From a virus: DNA of 36,942 nucleotides. The position numbers and the translations under genes were made by a program. A model generated the notes under the pieces. The model was not told the DNA's origin. It made no database searches and saw only the letters and a program-made list of their open reading frames with translations. The DNA is taken from the IMG/VR virus record IMGVR_UViG_3300032265_001954, positions 1 through 36,942 of that record, one strand, 5' to 3'. Positions 25,292 to 32,950 of this stretch are shown here, piece by piece; position 1 is the first letter of the stretch; the number at the start of each line of letters is the position of its first letter.

Positions 25292-26119
25292 ATGAGATTA
25301 ACATTAGGCGAACATAGAAGAATTTTTGTGTACGGTGACAGTTTTGCCGGAAACTACGGCCCTCTTATGACCTGGCCCAAGTTGGTGAGAGAAAAAATTG
25401 GTATTCCTATGACCAATCGTGCAGTACAGGGTAGTAGTACTGAGTATGCTATGCTACAATTTTACAAAGATATTCCCAAAATAGGTATTGATGACATTGT
25501 TATTTTTATCATGAGTAATGTGGGTAGACTACACTTTAAAAGACATGCAACTGATCCGTCCTCTGCGTCGGTTTTGGCTCAACACCTGGGTGGTGTTGTT
25601 AATCTGGATACTTGGAACCTTAAAAATAAAGAATACCTAGAATGGTATTTGAAAAATGTTGACCATGATTTGATAAATGTTAATCATGCATGTTATATTA
25701 ATACTTTAAAGGAATACGCAAGAAGTGAAACACGCAGAACGATTTTACTGTTTGTTAATCCCACGGTAACAGCAGAATTTCCGGTCACCAGGGCTCCTGA
25801 AAATTTATTAATGCCCAGAATTATTCCAACAGGTATATCTCAGAACGAATTCATAGTGAAAGATCATTGGCCCTATATATTAACCACATGCCATAAGGAT
25901 GTTAGGGTCAATCATCTATCTCAACCTAATTTAGACTTGTTGTCTACTGCGGTCGTTGAGTCAATAAAAACTAGATCGACTGTTGCTATAGACACTGCTC
26001 CTTATCTAACAGGTATTTTTAAAAGAATTGAAAACCTAAATGACTATAAAAAATATGAAACAGCAGGATACCTTGTGCCCTATCAAAATTGGCAGCAATC
26101 ACAATTAGGACTAGTATGA
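25292..26119 (+). CDS. SGNH/GDSL-like protein (copy 5)
   Basis: 275 residues. IFVYGDSFAGNYG has the canonical GDS nucleophile motif, unlike the GCS of the other copies. MTNRAVQGSSTEYAM matches block II, IVIFIMSNVGRLHF sits at block III, and VNHLSQPNLDLLS supplies a C-terminal His. No signal peptide. It overlaps the methyltransferase gene by four bases (ATGA). Confidence 0.62.
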   Translation: MRLTLGEHRRIFVYGDSFAGNYGPLMTWPKLVREKIGIPMTNRAVQGSSTEYAMLQFYKDIPKIGIDDIVIFIMSNVGRLHFKRHATDPSSASVLAQHLGGVVNLDTWNLKNKEYLEWYLKNVDHDLINVNHACYINTLKEYARSETRRTILLFVNPTVTAEFPVTRAPENLLMPRIIPTGISQNEFIVKDHWPYILTTCHKDVRVNHLSQPNLDLLSTAVVESIKTRSTVAIDTAPYLTGIFKRIENLNDYKKYETAGYLVPYQNWQQSQLGLV

Positions 26120-26667
26120 ATATACATCCAGATGCATTTAGTAGTGGACAAGTCGGTAGTAAGATCTGGCTCTGTGAAGAATTAGAAAAATTATATAGCG
26201 GAATTAACCTGTTGGCTATATATGGCGGCTGGTATGGTATAACACATTTTTTACTTAAAACTCGTGGAGTTATACAGATAGAAAGATGTGTCAGTTTAGA
26301 TCTAGACCCTGCATGCCAGCCTATTGCCGATTTGATCAACGAGTACTGGGTGTGGCAAGATTGGCAATTCAAGGCCTTTACAGAAGATTGTAATAAAGCT
26401 ATCACTAGTCTACGCCAGCCCGATATGATCATTAATACTAGCACTGAACACTTTGAAACTATGGACTGGTGGAACAACATACCCAAAGGTACAGTTGTTG
26501 CGCTACAGGGCAACGATATGCCACACGAAGACCATCATGTACACAGCGGTTGTCTACAAGATTTTATGGATCAGTATCCCCTTACTGAACTAGAGTATAG
26601 CGGAGAACGAGAATTCGTGTATCCAAATTGGCGTTTTAAAAGATTTATGATAATAGGAACAAAATGA
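26116..26667 (+). CDS. Class I SAM-dependent methyltransferase-like protein
   Basis: Start set at ATG 26116 (TATGA overlap) rather than an in-frame codon 27 bases upstream; 183 residues. LLAIYGGWYGITHFLL corresponds to the glycine-rich SAM loop (motif I), CVSLDLDPACQPIADLIN ends strand two with the acidic Asp, FTEDCNKA and MIINTSTEHFETMDWW match later motifs. The family is recognisable but the methyl acceptor is not. Its stop overlaps the next start. Confidence 0.65.
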   Translation: MNIHPDAFSSGQVGSKIWLCEELEKLYSGINLLAIYGGWYGITHFLLKTRGVIQIERCVSLDLDPACQPIADLINEYWVWQDWQFKAFTEDCNKAITSLRQPDMIINTSTEHFETMDWWNNIPKGTVVALQGNDMPHEDHHVHSGCLQDFMDQYPLTELEYSGEREFVYPNWRFKRFMIIGTK

Positions 26668-27410
26668 AAATTGTATTAGTTACTGGCGGATTTGATCCAT
26701 TACACCGAGGCCACATTGCCTACTTCAAAGCGGCTAGATCTTTAGGTGACCAGCTGATTGTGGGCCTTAATTCTGATGAATGGCTGGAACGCAAAAAAGG
26801 TCGCGCATTTATGCCCTGGAATGAAAGATTGTGTGTTATCAATAATCTTGCCATGGTTGATGAAGTTTTTACATTTAACGATGAAGACGGATCTGCCAAA
26901 CATTTTATCCAACAGGTTAGAGCACACTACCCCGATGCTGAATTAATATTTGCCAATGGTGGTGATAGGAATCAAGATAACATTCCAGAAATGGATGTAG
27001 TTGACTCTAACTTGACATTTGTCTTTGGCGTCGGCGGCGAGGACAAAAAGAACAGTAGTAGTTGGATACTGGAAGAATGGAAAAGTCCAAAGACAGAACG
27101 ACCTTGGGGCTACTATCGTGTGCTACATGATGTGCCCGGCATGAAAGTCAAAGAACTAACAGTAGATCCCGGAAAGAGTCTAAGTATGCAACGCCATCAA
27201 CATCGTAATGAGTTTTGGATGGTTTCAGAGGGCGTCGCCACTGTAGGGTGGGGGCCGGGTTCGAGTAAAATAAAGAAACACAAATCAGAAACTATAAGGA
27301 TAGACGAGTGGCACCAACTGTCTAATGATACCGATCAACCATTAAAAGTTATTGAAATTCAATACGGAAGCATCTGCGATGAGGCAGATATTGAGCGAAA
27401 ATCCCAATAA
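26664..27410 (+). CDS. Fusion of HldE-type nucleotidyltransferase and ManC-type cupin (sugar nucleotide enzyme)
   Basis: A 248-residue two-domain protein. Residues 1-135 match the cytidylyltransferase-like domain of heptose-phosphate adenylyltransferase (RfaE/HldE C-terminal domain): VTGGFDPLHRGH with HxGH at 14-17, GDQLIVGLNSDEWLERKKG, NERLCVI. Residues 145-240 match the mannose-6-phosphate isomerase cupin found at the end of ManC/type II PMI: RPWGYYRVL, VDPGKSLSMQRHQHRNEFW with metal ligands His178, His180 and Glu183, and WHQLSN with His217. The two domains come from different sugar pathways. Joined, they suggest a phosphosugar isomerisation step followed by nucleotide activation. Last gene of the accessory run. 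Confidence 0.8.
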   Translation: MKIVLVTGGFDPLHRGHIAYFKAARSLGDQLIVGLNSDEWLERKKGRAFMPWNERLCVINNLAMVDEVFTFNDEDGSAKHFIQQVRAHYPDAELIFANGGDRNQDNIPEMDVVDSNLTFVFGVGGEDKKNSSSWILEEWKSPKTERPWGYYRVLHDVPGMKVKELTVDPGKSLSMQRHQHRNEFWMVSEGVATVGWGPGSSKIKKHKSETIRIDEWHQLSNDTDQPLKVIEIQYGSICDEADIERKSQ

Positions 27411-27413
27411 CCA

Positions 27414-27442
27414 TTGACTTTTATTTGATTTCCTGTTAAAGT
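27414..27442 (+). promoter_or_regulatory. Sigma70-like promoter for the lysis genes
   Basis: TTGACT (27414-27419), 17-base spacer, TAAAGT (27437-27442). The predicted start lies within the inverted repeat that follows. It stands in an 83-base gap before the endolysin gene. Confidence 0.55.
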
Positions 27443-27460
27443 TATGCTTTGTTGCATAAC
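27441..27460 (+). repeat. Inverted repeat in the 5' leader of the endolysin gene
   Basis: GTTATGC, a six-base loop, GCATAAC: a perfect 7-bp stem near the predicted transcription start. It could be an operator or a 5' stabilising hairpin. Confidence 0.45.
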
Positions 27461-27493
27461 TATTCTTACCAACTAACGAAAAAGGAGGTCATT

Positions 27494-28072
27494 ATGACTG
27501 AATCAACGCTAGATAGGGAACAGCCAATCACACAGATTCCTGATGATTTAATCAAAGGGACAAAGATTGTGTTAATGATATTATCATTGATACTTTCAGC
27601 ATATATGCTGAATTGGGCAGTTTCCGATCAATTAAACAAGTACGAACCTAGTATCGGTTCTCAAATTACAACCGCAATGAGAGAACAGCAATTAGGATGC
27701 CTTAGCAAAAACATTTACTACGAAGCTGGTTATGAGCCATTCGAAGGTAAAGTTGCTGTGGCACAGGTAACAATGAATCGTGTTGCAAGCGGGCTATTTC
27801 CCCGAGACATTTGCAAAACCATTTATCAGAAGAACATAGTCTACGAAAAGGTTATTTGCCAATTCTCATGGGCCTGCGAAAGAAACACGGGACTACGCCC
27901 ACCAAACAATGCCGCATACAAAGAAAGCGAAGAAGTTGCCAAAAAGGTATTGCTAGAGGATTTTAGACTACCATCGTTAACCGACGCCCTGTACTATCAC
28001 GCAGACTATATTAATCCCGGCTGGCGCAAAGAAAAAGTTGCCAAAATTGGACATCACATTTTTTACAAATAA
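27494..28072 (+). CDS. SleB-type cell wall hydrolase (endolysin) with N-terminal membrane anchor
   Basis: ATG 27494 follows a near-perfect AAAGGAGGT site by four bases; 192 residues. A single hydrophobic segment at about 24-42 (IVLMILSLILSAYMLNW) looks like a signal-anchor, as in SAR endolysins. The catalytic domain starts near 68: NIYYEAGYEPFEGKVAVAQVTMNR with the likely catalytic Glu77, then ICQFSWAC and ALYYHADYINPGW, matching the Hydrolase_2/SleB peptidoglycan hydrolase family. It would degrade host peptidoglycan at lysis. The next gene is a small membrane protein, forming a lysis cassette. Confidence 0.85.
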   Translation: MTESTLDREQPITQIPDDLIKGTKIVLMILSLILSAYMLNWAVSDQLNKYEPSIGSQITTAMREQQLGCLSKNIYYEAGYEPFEGKVAVAQVTMNRVASGLFPRDICKTIYQKNIVYEKVICQFSWACERNTGLRPPNNAAYKESEEVAKKVLLEDFRLPSLTDALYYHADYINPGWRKEKVAKIGHHIFYK

Positions 28073-28081
28073 GGACTCAAA

Positions 28082-28408
28082 ATGAAATTTTCACCTATCG
28101 GTTTTATTAAACAATTGATTAATTTTGTAATTGTATTCGTAAAGGATCATTTAGGTCATCTCAGTGCTCATACATTGGGCTGGATAACAATCATCCTATT
28201 GCATTTTGCGGCCATGCCTACCCTGATCTCAGTGTTGTTAGCACAGAATGACAAATTGCCCCCGGTAGATCTTATGATCTTTATCTGGGCCGCATTGACT
28301 ACTCTGTTTTTTAAGAGTCTCATCGAACGAAACTTCTTGTACATTGCTACAATCTGTATGGGATTTTTGGCTCAAACTGTTGTGATGGGGTTCATTCTTT
28401 TTAAATAA
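28082..28408 (+). CDS. Small membrane protein, candidate holin
   Basis: 108 residues with three or so hydrophobic segments: about 38-57 (GWITIILLHFAAMPTLISVL), 64-80 (LMIFIWAALTTLFFKSL) and 85-106 (FLYIATICMGFLAQTVVMGF). It sits nine bases after the endolysin with an AGGA site. Size, topology and position are those of a holin, but holins have little conserved sequence and the call rests on context. Confidence 0.55.
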   Translation: MKFSPIGFIKQLINFVIVFVKDHLGHLSAHTLGWITIILLHFAAMPTLISVLLAQNDKLPPVDLMIFIWAALTTLFFKSLIERNFLYIATICMGFLAQTVVMGFILFK

Positions 28409-28411
28409 ATA
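28404..28411 (+). promoter_or_regulatory. AATAAATA late-promoter-like box
   Basis: It lies five bases before ATG 28417, overlapping the end of the holin-like gene. No Shine-Dalgarno lies between box and start. It may begin a late transcript for the tail adhesin group. Confidence 0.4.
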
Positions 28412-28416
28412 CTTCT

Positions 28417-28662
28417 ATGCGAGCCATAGAATTTTTACCAGAAAGAAAGTTATCCGCGCCTACTGCTAGCCAGTGCGCGGTTAAACGCCTTAGCAATGTG
28501 CGTTATGCCCAGTGTGTGTCATTAGGCATGCGAGCACATGATACTGATCATACCGACGGTACGGGCAAACAAGGACAAAAAGGCAGTGGCCGCAGACTCA
28601 AAGGGCGCAAGGCCAAGAGTGAAGTTCATGGCGGCCCCGTGAAAGATTACAGTGGAAAATAA
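28417..28662 (+). CDS. Small basic hypothetical protein
   Basis: 81 residues, rich in Lys, Arg and Gly, beginning MRAIEFLPERK and ending with a Lys/Gly-rich segment (KGSGRRLKGRKAKSEVHGG). I do not recognise it. Its basic tail suggests nucleic acid or anionic surface binding. It lies just upstream of the tail adhesin gene, four bases away, so co-expression is likely. Confidence 0.6.
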   Translation: MRAIEFLPERKLSAPTASQCAVKRLSNVRYAQCVSLGMRAHDTDHTDGTGKQGQKGSGRRLKGRKAKSEVHGGPVKDYSGK

Positions 28663-28665
28663 ACT

Positions 28666-29883
28666 ATGACAATGGTTCCTTCTTCTGGTCCTGCGTCGGG
28701 GCCACAAACTTACTCTATATCGCTTGCTGGAAATGCCACCTCTGGTGGATTTAACCAAAGTGCAGATATAGAGCTGGGTAATAGTTATAATACCACAATC
28801 AGTCTAGGAGATTCGTCAGTACGCACACTTACTGGTATATCTAGTGGCGCTATATCAATGTATGATCTGTATGGTAAGAGTAATCGTAAAACACTTACTA
28901 TAACCTTTGCTTCTAACCAATCAGGCGCTGTAGCTTATCTAAATACCATTTCTGGATATGTGACCGGTAAAACTGATTTCATCATAAATGTTAATAGTAA
29001 TGTAATTGTCTATGGATACGGAGCTAATCAGGCAGGATTAACTATAACAGGCGGTAACGCAGGCGATACCGTTACGCTGAATAATTACGGTTATATCATG
29101 GGAGCCGGCGGCGCAGGTGGGGATTCCTTGTACAGTTGTATATATGTACCACCTACCAATACACTTGCCGCATACGGCCATGATGGCGCATTTGGTTTAG
29201 ATTATTCCGGTATGTCTACTGGGGTAACATTTAATTATATTAACAATGCAGGATGGATTACAGGTGGTGGTGGTGGTGGCGGCGCAAGTTATGTTACTGG
29301 ATCTTTAGGATGTTCCTGTAACTGTGATCTAGTTTATTATGATTCGTTCCTAGGCGGTGGTGGTGGAGCAGGTGGTGGACACGGAGGACTTGCCACTCGG
29401 TCGTGCGGATGCGGCTCGGGTAGTGGCGGATGCGGCGGCGGCCCGGGTAGTGCTGGAAATTTAGGAGTTTTTGGAAATGGAGGCGGCGGCGGCAGATATG
29501 TACCACCGTGTCAAGCCGTTGGCGGTCAGAACAATTTAAATGGCTACGCCGGTACCTCTAGGGGTGAAGGCGGTGGTGCCGGTGGTGCCGGTGCCAGTGA
29601 TTTTTGGTGTCAATTCCCAGGCCGCTGGATTGCCGGAGCATGTGGTGGATCTGCCGGCAATCCAGGTAAAAGTATCGGTGATGTAATGGCCTGGAATGTG
29701 TATTATTATGCAGATGGTGCAGGTGGCGGTGGCGGCTACGGCGCAAGCGGAGGGAACGGGTTTGTTGATTCGGATGGTTCGTCTGTTCCCGGTGGAGTGG
29801 GGGGACCAGCAGTTAGATCAAATGGAACCGGTGTACCATGGTTAGGTAGTAATCCAGGAAATATATATGGATCTGTAAGTTAA
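28666..29883 (+). CDS. Glycine-rich tail fibre adhesin
   Basis: 405 residues. The N-terminus (VPSSGPASGPQTYSISL, then AISMYDLYGKS) has the form of a phage fibre attachment segment. From about residue 100 there are repeated TLNNYGYIMGAGGAGG / NYINNAGWITGGGGGGG units, then long Gly runs alternating with loops rich in Tyr, Cys, Asn and Trp. This resembles the polyglycine-sandwich architecture of T-even gp38 distal adhesins (as in phage S16), where exposed loops bind the host receptor. It contains Cys clusters (GCSCNCD, SCGCGSGSGGCGGG). It probably determines host range. The first codons offer two ATGs (28666 and 28672). Confidence 0.75.
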   Translation: MTMVPSSGPASGPQTYSISLAGNATSGGFNQSADIELGNSYNTTISLGDSSVRTLTGISSGAISMYDLYGKSNRKTLTITFASNQSGAVAYLNTISGYVTGKTDFIINVNSNVIVYGYGANQAGLTITGGNAGDTVTLNNYGYIMGAGGAGGDSLYSCIYVPPTNTLAAYGHDGAFGLDYSGMSTGVTFNYINNAGWITGGGGGGGASYVTGSLGCSCNCDLVYYDSFLGGGGGAGGGHGGLATRSCGCGSGSGGCGGGPGSAGNLGVFGNGGGGGRYVPPCQAVGGQNNLNGYAGTSRGEGGGAGGAGASDFWCQFPGRWIAGACGGSAGNPGKSIGDVMAWNVYYYADGAGGGGGYGASGGNGFVDSDGSSVPGGVGGPAVRSNGTGVPWLGSNPGNIYGSVS

Positions 29884-29910
29884 TTTAAGTAACAGAATGG
29901 GGAAAGAACA

Positions 29911-30378
29911 ATGATTTATCAAATACCAGGAACAGGAACAAACTTTGTGATCACAGCAGATGATCCAGTTTTGTCTACAACCAGTACTTCGACTATCAAT
30001 TACATAGTAGGCACAGAAGCAGATGCTACTCGATTATTATCTCAGTATAAACAAGATCTGTTAGATAGTCAGAGTTATAGATTTACTTCCTGTAAAATAA
30101 CTGTTAATACTGTTACTAATGTAACAACATGGCAGGCCGCCGATTTGGTCAATGATCCCGAAGATCACGAGTTCATGGTATTCAATCATACCAATGGAAC
30201 TCATGAACCAATTTACGGTAAGACAACAGCTACTAATCGTATCAATGAGTTAAAAAATCAATTTGCTGCCAGTTTAAGATTGGATACTCTTACAACAGCA
30301 TCTAATATTATTTCTAATCTTCGAGGCGAGCCGGTTAAAACAGGTAGAAATATATCGCAAGGTACACAGCCGCTATAA
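29911..30378 (+). CDS. Hypothetical protein following the tail adhesin
   Basis: 155 residues, not recognised. The first half is rich in Thr, Ser and Val (MIYQIPGTGTNFVIT, STSTINYIVG), suggesting beta structure. The second half includes DPEDHEFMVFNH and a helix NRINELKNQFAASLRL. No signal or membrane segment. Preceded by GGGGAAAG as ribosome site. Position directly after the adhesin suggests a fibre assembly or structural accessory role (inference). Confidence 0.55.
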   Translation: MIYQIPGTGTNFVITADDPVLSTTSTSTINYIVGTEADATRLLSQYKQDLLDSQSYRFTSCKITVNTVTNVTTWQAADLVNDPEDHEFMVFNHTNGTHEPIYGKTTATNRINELKNQFAASLRLDTLTTASNIISNLRGEPVKTGRNISQGTQPL

Positions 30379-30379
30379 T

Positions 30380-30805
30380 ATGAAAAAAAACAGAGATTTT
30401 ATCTACGAGTATTCGGATCTAAATTTATTTCACACTAGAGTATTGGTCAAGACCGGTACTTATAAAGATCTAATATTTGATTTTGATTCGGCTCGATCTG
30501 AAACGAGTCACTTGGGGACTAATTTCAGTTTTAAATATATTTTATATCAAAAACCTAAGGAGTTTGAAAATGTGGCTCTTAGGGAGAATCCTGAATTCCA
30601 AAAATTCATAGGCGATCTTGTTATTGATGTTATTACGGCTCGTAGAAAAGATAAAAAAGAACATGAGAAACTAATGGAAGCGGCCAGTCCTAACGGAGTA
30701 CAAAGTTCTAAGATCAAGATAGATCCTAAATTTTATCCAGAACGTCATTGCTTTAGTCCCCCAAATCAACCGCAGCCTCAAGTCGAAGGAATGCAGGAGT
30801 TTTAA
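30380..30805 (+). CDS. Hypothetical protein
   Basis: 141 residues, one base after the preceding stop. Beta-rich start (YSDLNLFHTRVLVKTGTY), a helix with Lys-rich stretch (ARRKDKKEHEKLMEAA) and a Pro/Gln-rich end. Not recognised. Highly charged, soluble. Part of the group downstream of the adhesin and one base upstream of the cupin gene. Confidence 0.55.
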   Translation: MKKNRDFIYEYSDLNLFHTRVLVKTGTYKDLIFDFDSARSETSHLGTNFSFKYILYQKPKEFENVALRENPEFQKFIGDLVIDVITARRKDKKEHEKLMEAASPNGVQSSKIKIDPKFYPERHCFSPPNQPQPQVEGMQEF

Positions 30806-30806
30806 T

Positions 30807-31091
30807 ATGTCAGTAACCCGAGTCGAAGCGGCACACAGTTTTGTCTATGATGGTGCAAGAATTAATATATTCCATGCTAATAAAGGTGAGGGCTTACCTA
30901 GACACAATCATAACTTTGCTCATGCAACATTCTGCACAGCAGGCTCTTGCTATGTGCGCAAAGAAGGCAAAGAGATTGTCATGGACAAGTACACACAACC
31001 TATCAATCTCAAAGAAATAGAGTGGCACGAAATCGAAGCCATAGAAGACGGTACTGTGTTTACCAATGTATTCTCAGATGGAAAATACTAA
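30807..31091 (+). CDS. Small cupin-domain protein
   Basis: 94 residues forming a single cupin barrel. GLPRHNHNFAHATFC is the first cupin motif (G..HxH.....E-type, with Ala in place of the Glu), and LKEIEWHEIEAIEDGT the second, with its His. The metal site therefore keeps three His. It could be a sugar isomerase-like or a binding protein. Its end overlaps the next gene. Confidence 0.6.
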   Translation: MSVTRVEAAHSFVYDGARINIFHANKGEGLPRHNHNFAHATFCTAGSCYVRKEGKEIVMDKYTQPINLKEIEWHEIEAIEDGTVFTNVFSDGKY

Positions 31092-31857
31092 AACTCAGCT
31101 GGTTCAACAAATTGAGAGATTAAAATTTTTTGATGTTTTATATCCTGGCTGTACTTCTGATCCAGGATTTCACGGACTCGATAATCGTGAAACATATGAA
31201 AAGAATCTACAGACCTGTCCTGAAAATTGGCACTACCGAAACAGAGATGTAAAATATACTCTAAACAGTTTAGGCTATAGGGCTCCGGAGTTTGACCAGA
31301 TTGATTGGAAAGAGTCTGTAGTTATTTTCGGATGTTCAATGGTGTTTGGCATAGGCATAGATGACAGCGAAACTATGTCTGCACAGCTAGAAAATATTCT
31401 AGGAAGACCTGTAATTAATATGGGTGTTGGCGGAAGTTCAATTACTTTTGCACTACACAATTCTATCATATTAAAAAATATTTGTCCTAACCCCTATGCA
31501 GTTATACAAATTTGGTCGAGTATTGACAGAACTGTCTATTATGGAAAAAATCTTAGGCATATAGGTCCGTGGGTGTTGCCTCAAGACTCGGCTGGAAGAT
31601 TTTTTCATAGCTGGTCCGAGCACAATGATAATGGACTTGTCCATGCTCTAATGGCCAGTATGGCAAGCCGACATCTTTGGAGCAATACGAGATATATAGA
31701 AGCTAGTTTGTTTGAAACTACCTCTGCCGCAATAAATTGCAAACAGTTGGGGTTAGGAATAGATCGTGCTAGGGATATGCAACATCCCGGACCAAAGACT
31801 GTAAGGAATGTTGCATGCAGACTTGCTAGAGATTTAAACAGTATTACAGGTTTTTAA
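31078..31857 (+). CDS. SGNH/GDSL-like hydrolase (copy 6)
   Basis: Start set at ATG 31078, overlapping the cupin stop; ATG 31066 is an alternative. The N-terminal 80 residues are an extension not found in the other copies, ending YTLNSLGYRAPEF. VVIFGCSMVFGIGIDDSETM is the GCS block, VINMGVGGSSITFALHN is block II, IQIWSSIDRTVYY is block III-like, and RDMQHPGPKTVRNVA gives the Asp-x-x-His dyad. The last pair makes this, with copy 1, the most likely active member. Its 3' end overlaps the reverse-strand gene by 14 bases. Confidence 0.68.
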   Translation: MENTKTQLVQQIERLKFFDVLYPGCTSDPGFHGLDNRETYEKNLQTCPENWHYRNRDVKYTLNSLGYRAPEFDQIDWKESVVIFGCSMVFGIGIDDSETMSAQLENILGRPVINMGVGGSSITFALHNSIILKNICPNPYAVIQIWSSIDRTVYYGKNLRHIGPWVLPQDSAGRFFHSWSEHNDNGLVHALMASMASRHLWSNTRYIEASLFETTSAAINCKQLGLGIDRARDMQHPGPKTVRNVACRLARDLNSITGF

Positions 31858-32491
31858 ATCTTTGGATACAACTCTTGGTCAACTCACGCCATTTGATTAA
31901 TTGATTTATTTGAAAATTTTCTACCGGTAGGTTGGTAAATTTACTCAATTTATCTATCAGTAGTTTAGGATCAGAGGTAGTTAATTCTTTCCAAGATATA
32001 TTAACAACTCTAGGTTCTAATTCCGGTCTTGGTCTAAATCTATTAAGGGCCTTGCCAAATAGATGCCAGGCAAACCATTCTCTATCTTTTTTGACTTCTG
32101 TTTCCGATATATTTTTATCGTCGAACCCCCATTTTAATATAAAGCAGGTGGCTATGTCTGATACATCCTGCGCACTATAGTTTATTTTAATCGCTTTATC
32201 GAAATGCTCTAATATTAAATCCATGTCCCAAATATGAGTTTTAACATACACAACATCAGACTGAAGTGGGGCGTCTATCAATGCAGTAATAAGTTTTTTA
32301 TTATCATCGAACATATTATCGTTTCTTAACCCTGGAACATAGGGTCTTTCTAGATTATGAGCATTACCGCTTTCGCTGAATTGCCATTCGCTATTATCGG
32401 CAATTTGAGCATACCAAATAAATGAAGAAAGAAACGATCCTCCTGTTCCGCCTGCATAGGAAATTGGAATTATATCTGTTCTAAGAGCCAT
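31844..32491 (-). CDS. Sulfotransferase-like P-loop protein
   Basis: 215 residues. PISYAGGTGGSFLSSFI near the start is a phosphate-binding loop of the type that holds the 5'-phosphosulfate of PAPS in sulfotransferases. VVYVKTHIWDMDLI and AIKINYSAQDVSDIATCFILKWG follow, in the place where sulfotransferases have KTH and the 3'-phosphate-binding R...D...S. The C-terminal region is charged. The call is by motif order only; a related P-loop transferase is possible. Transcribed opposite to its neighbours, from the 75-base divergent gap shared with iscU. Confidence 0.5.
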   Translation of the reverse strand: MALRTDIIPISYAGGTGGSFLSSFIWYAQIADNSEWQFSESGNAHNLERPYVPGLRNDNMFDDNKKLITALIDAPLQSDVVYVKTHIWDMDLILEHFDKAIKINYSAQDVSDIATCFILKWGFDDKNISETEVKKDREWFAWHLFGKALNRFRPRPELEPRVVNISWKELTTSDPKLLIDKLSKFTNLPVENFQINQLIKWRELTKSCIQRFKNL

Positions 32492-32498
32492 AGTGAGA

Positions 32499-32506
32499 TA
32501 TTTATG
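32499..32506 (-). promoter_or_regulatory. CATAAATA late-promoter-like box
   Basis: On the reverse strand, seven bases before ATG 32491, with no Shine-Dalgarno between them. Confidence 0.4.
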
Positions 32507-32530
32507 GTGTAAATTTACATAGATAAAAAT

Positions 32531-32561
32531 TTGACAAGACTCTAAAAATAATGTATAAATA
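32531..32561 (+). promoter_or_regulatory. Promoter for the iscU operon (sigma70-like and T4-late-like)
   Basis: TTGACA (32531-32536), 17-base spacer, TATAAA (32554-32559): close to the sigma70 consensus. The same -10 extends to TATAAATA (32554-32561), the T4 late core. Either way the predicted start falls at about 32566, next to ATG 32567, so the message would be leaderless. Confidence 0.6.
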
Positions 32562-32566
32562 TAGAT

Positions 32567-32950
32567 ATGGCATATTCAGACAAAGTAATCGATCATTATG
32601 AAAATCCTCGCAATGTTGGCAGCTTTGCCAAAGACGAGGAAGGTGTTGGTACAGGCATGGTCGGAGCACCTGCCTGTGGAGATGTAATGAAACTCCAAAT
32701 CAAAGTAGAAGATGGAATTATTAAAGATGCACGATTCAAAACATACGGATGTGGATCAGCAATCGCAAGCTCAAGTCTTGTTACAGAATGGGTCAAAGGA
32801 AAAACGCTTGACCAGGCACGAGAGATATCTAATAGCACAATTGCTGAAGAACTTGCCCTTCCACCGGTTAAAATACATTGTAGCATACTTGCAGAAGATG
32901 CTATCAAAGCCGCAATAGATGATTACCGTAACAAACACAGCCAAACTTAA
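32567..32950 (+). CDS. iscU: IscU-type Fe-S cluster scaffold protein
   Basis: 127 residues, the normal length of IscU. The three cluster ligands are visible: Cys37 in GAPACGD (with Asp39), Cys62 in TYGCGSAIASSS and Cys105 in KIHCSILAEDAI. LPPVK at 98-102 is the HscA/chaperone recognition motif. IscU receives sulfur from a cysteine desulfurase (IscS, not in this window, so presumably from the host) and builds [2Fe-2S]/[4Fe-4S] clusters. It overlaps the IscA gene by 32 bases, forming an operon. All ligands are intact, so it should be functional. Confidence 0.95.
   Translation: MAYSDKVIDHYENPRNVGSFAKDEEGVGTGMVGAPACGDVMKLQIKVEDGIIKDARFKTYGCGSAIASSSLVTEWVKGKTLDQAREISNSTIAEELALPPVKIHCSILAEDAIKAAIDDYRNKHSQT

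Noticed and set aside
26019-26513. Reverse-strand open frame of 164 codons
   Set aside because: It lies wholly opposite the SGNH copy 5 and methyltransferase genes, has no recognisable motif and no ribosome site; it is a shadow.
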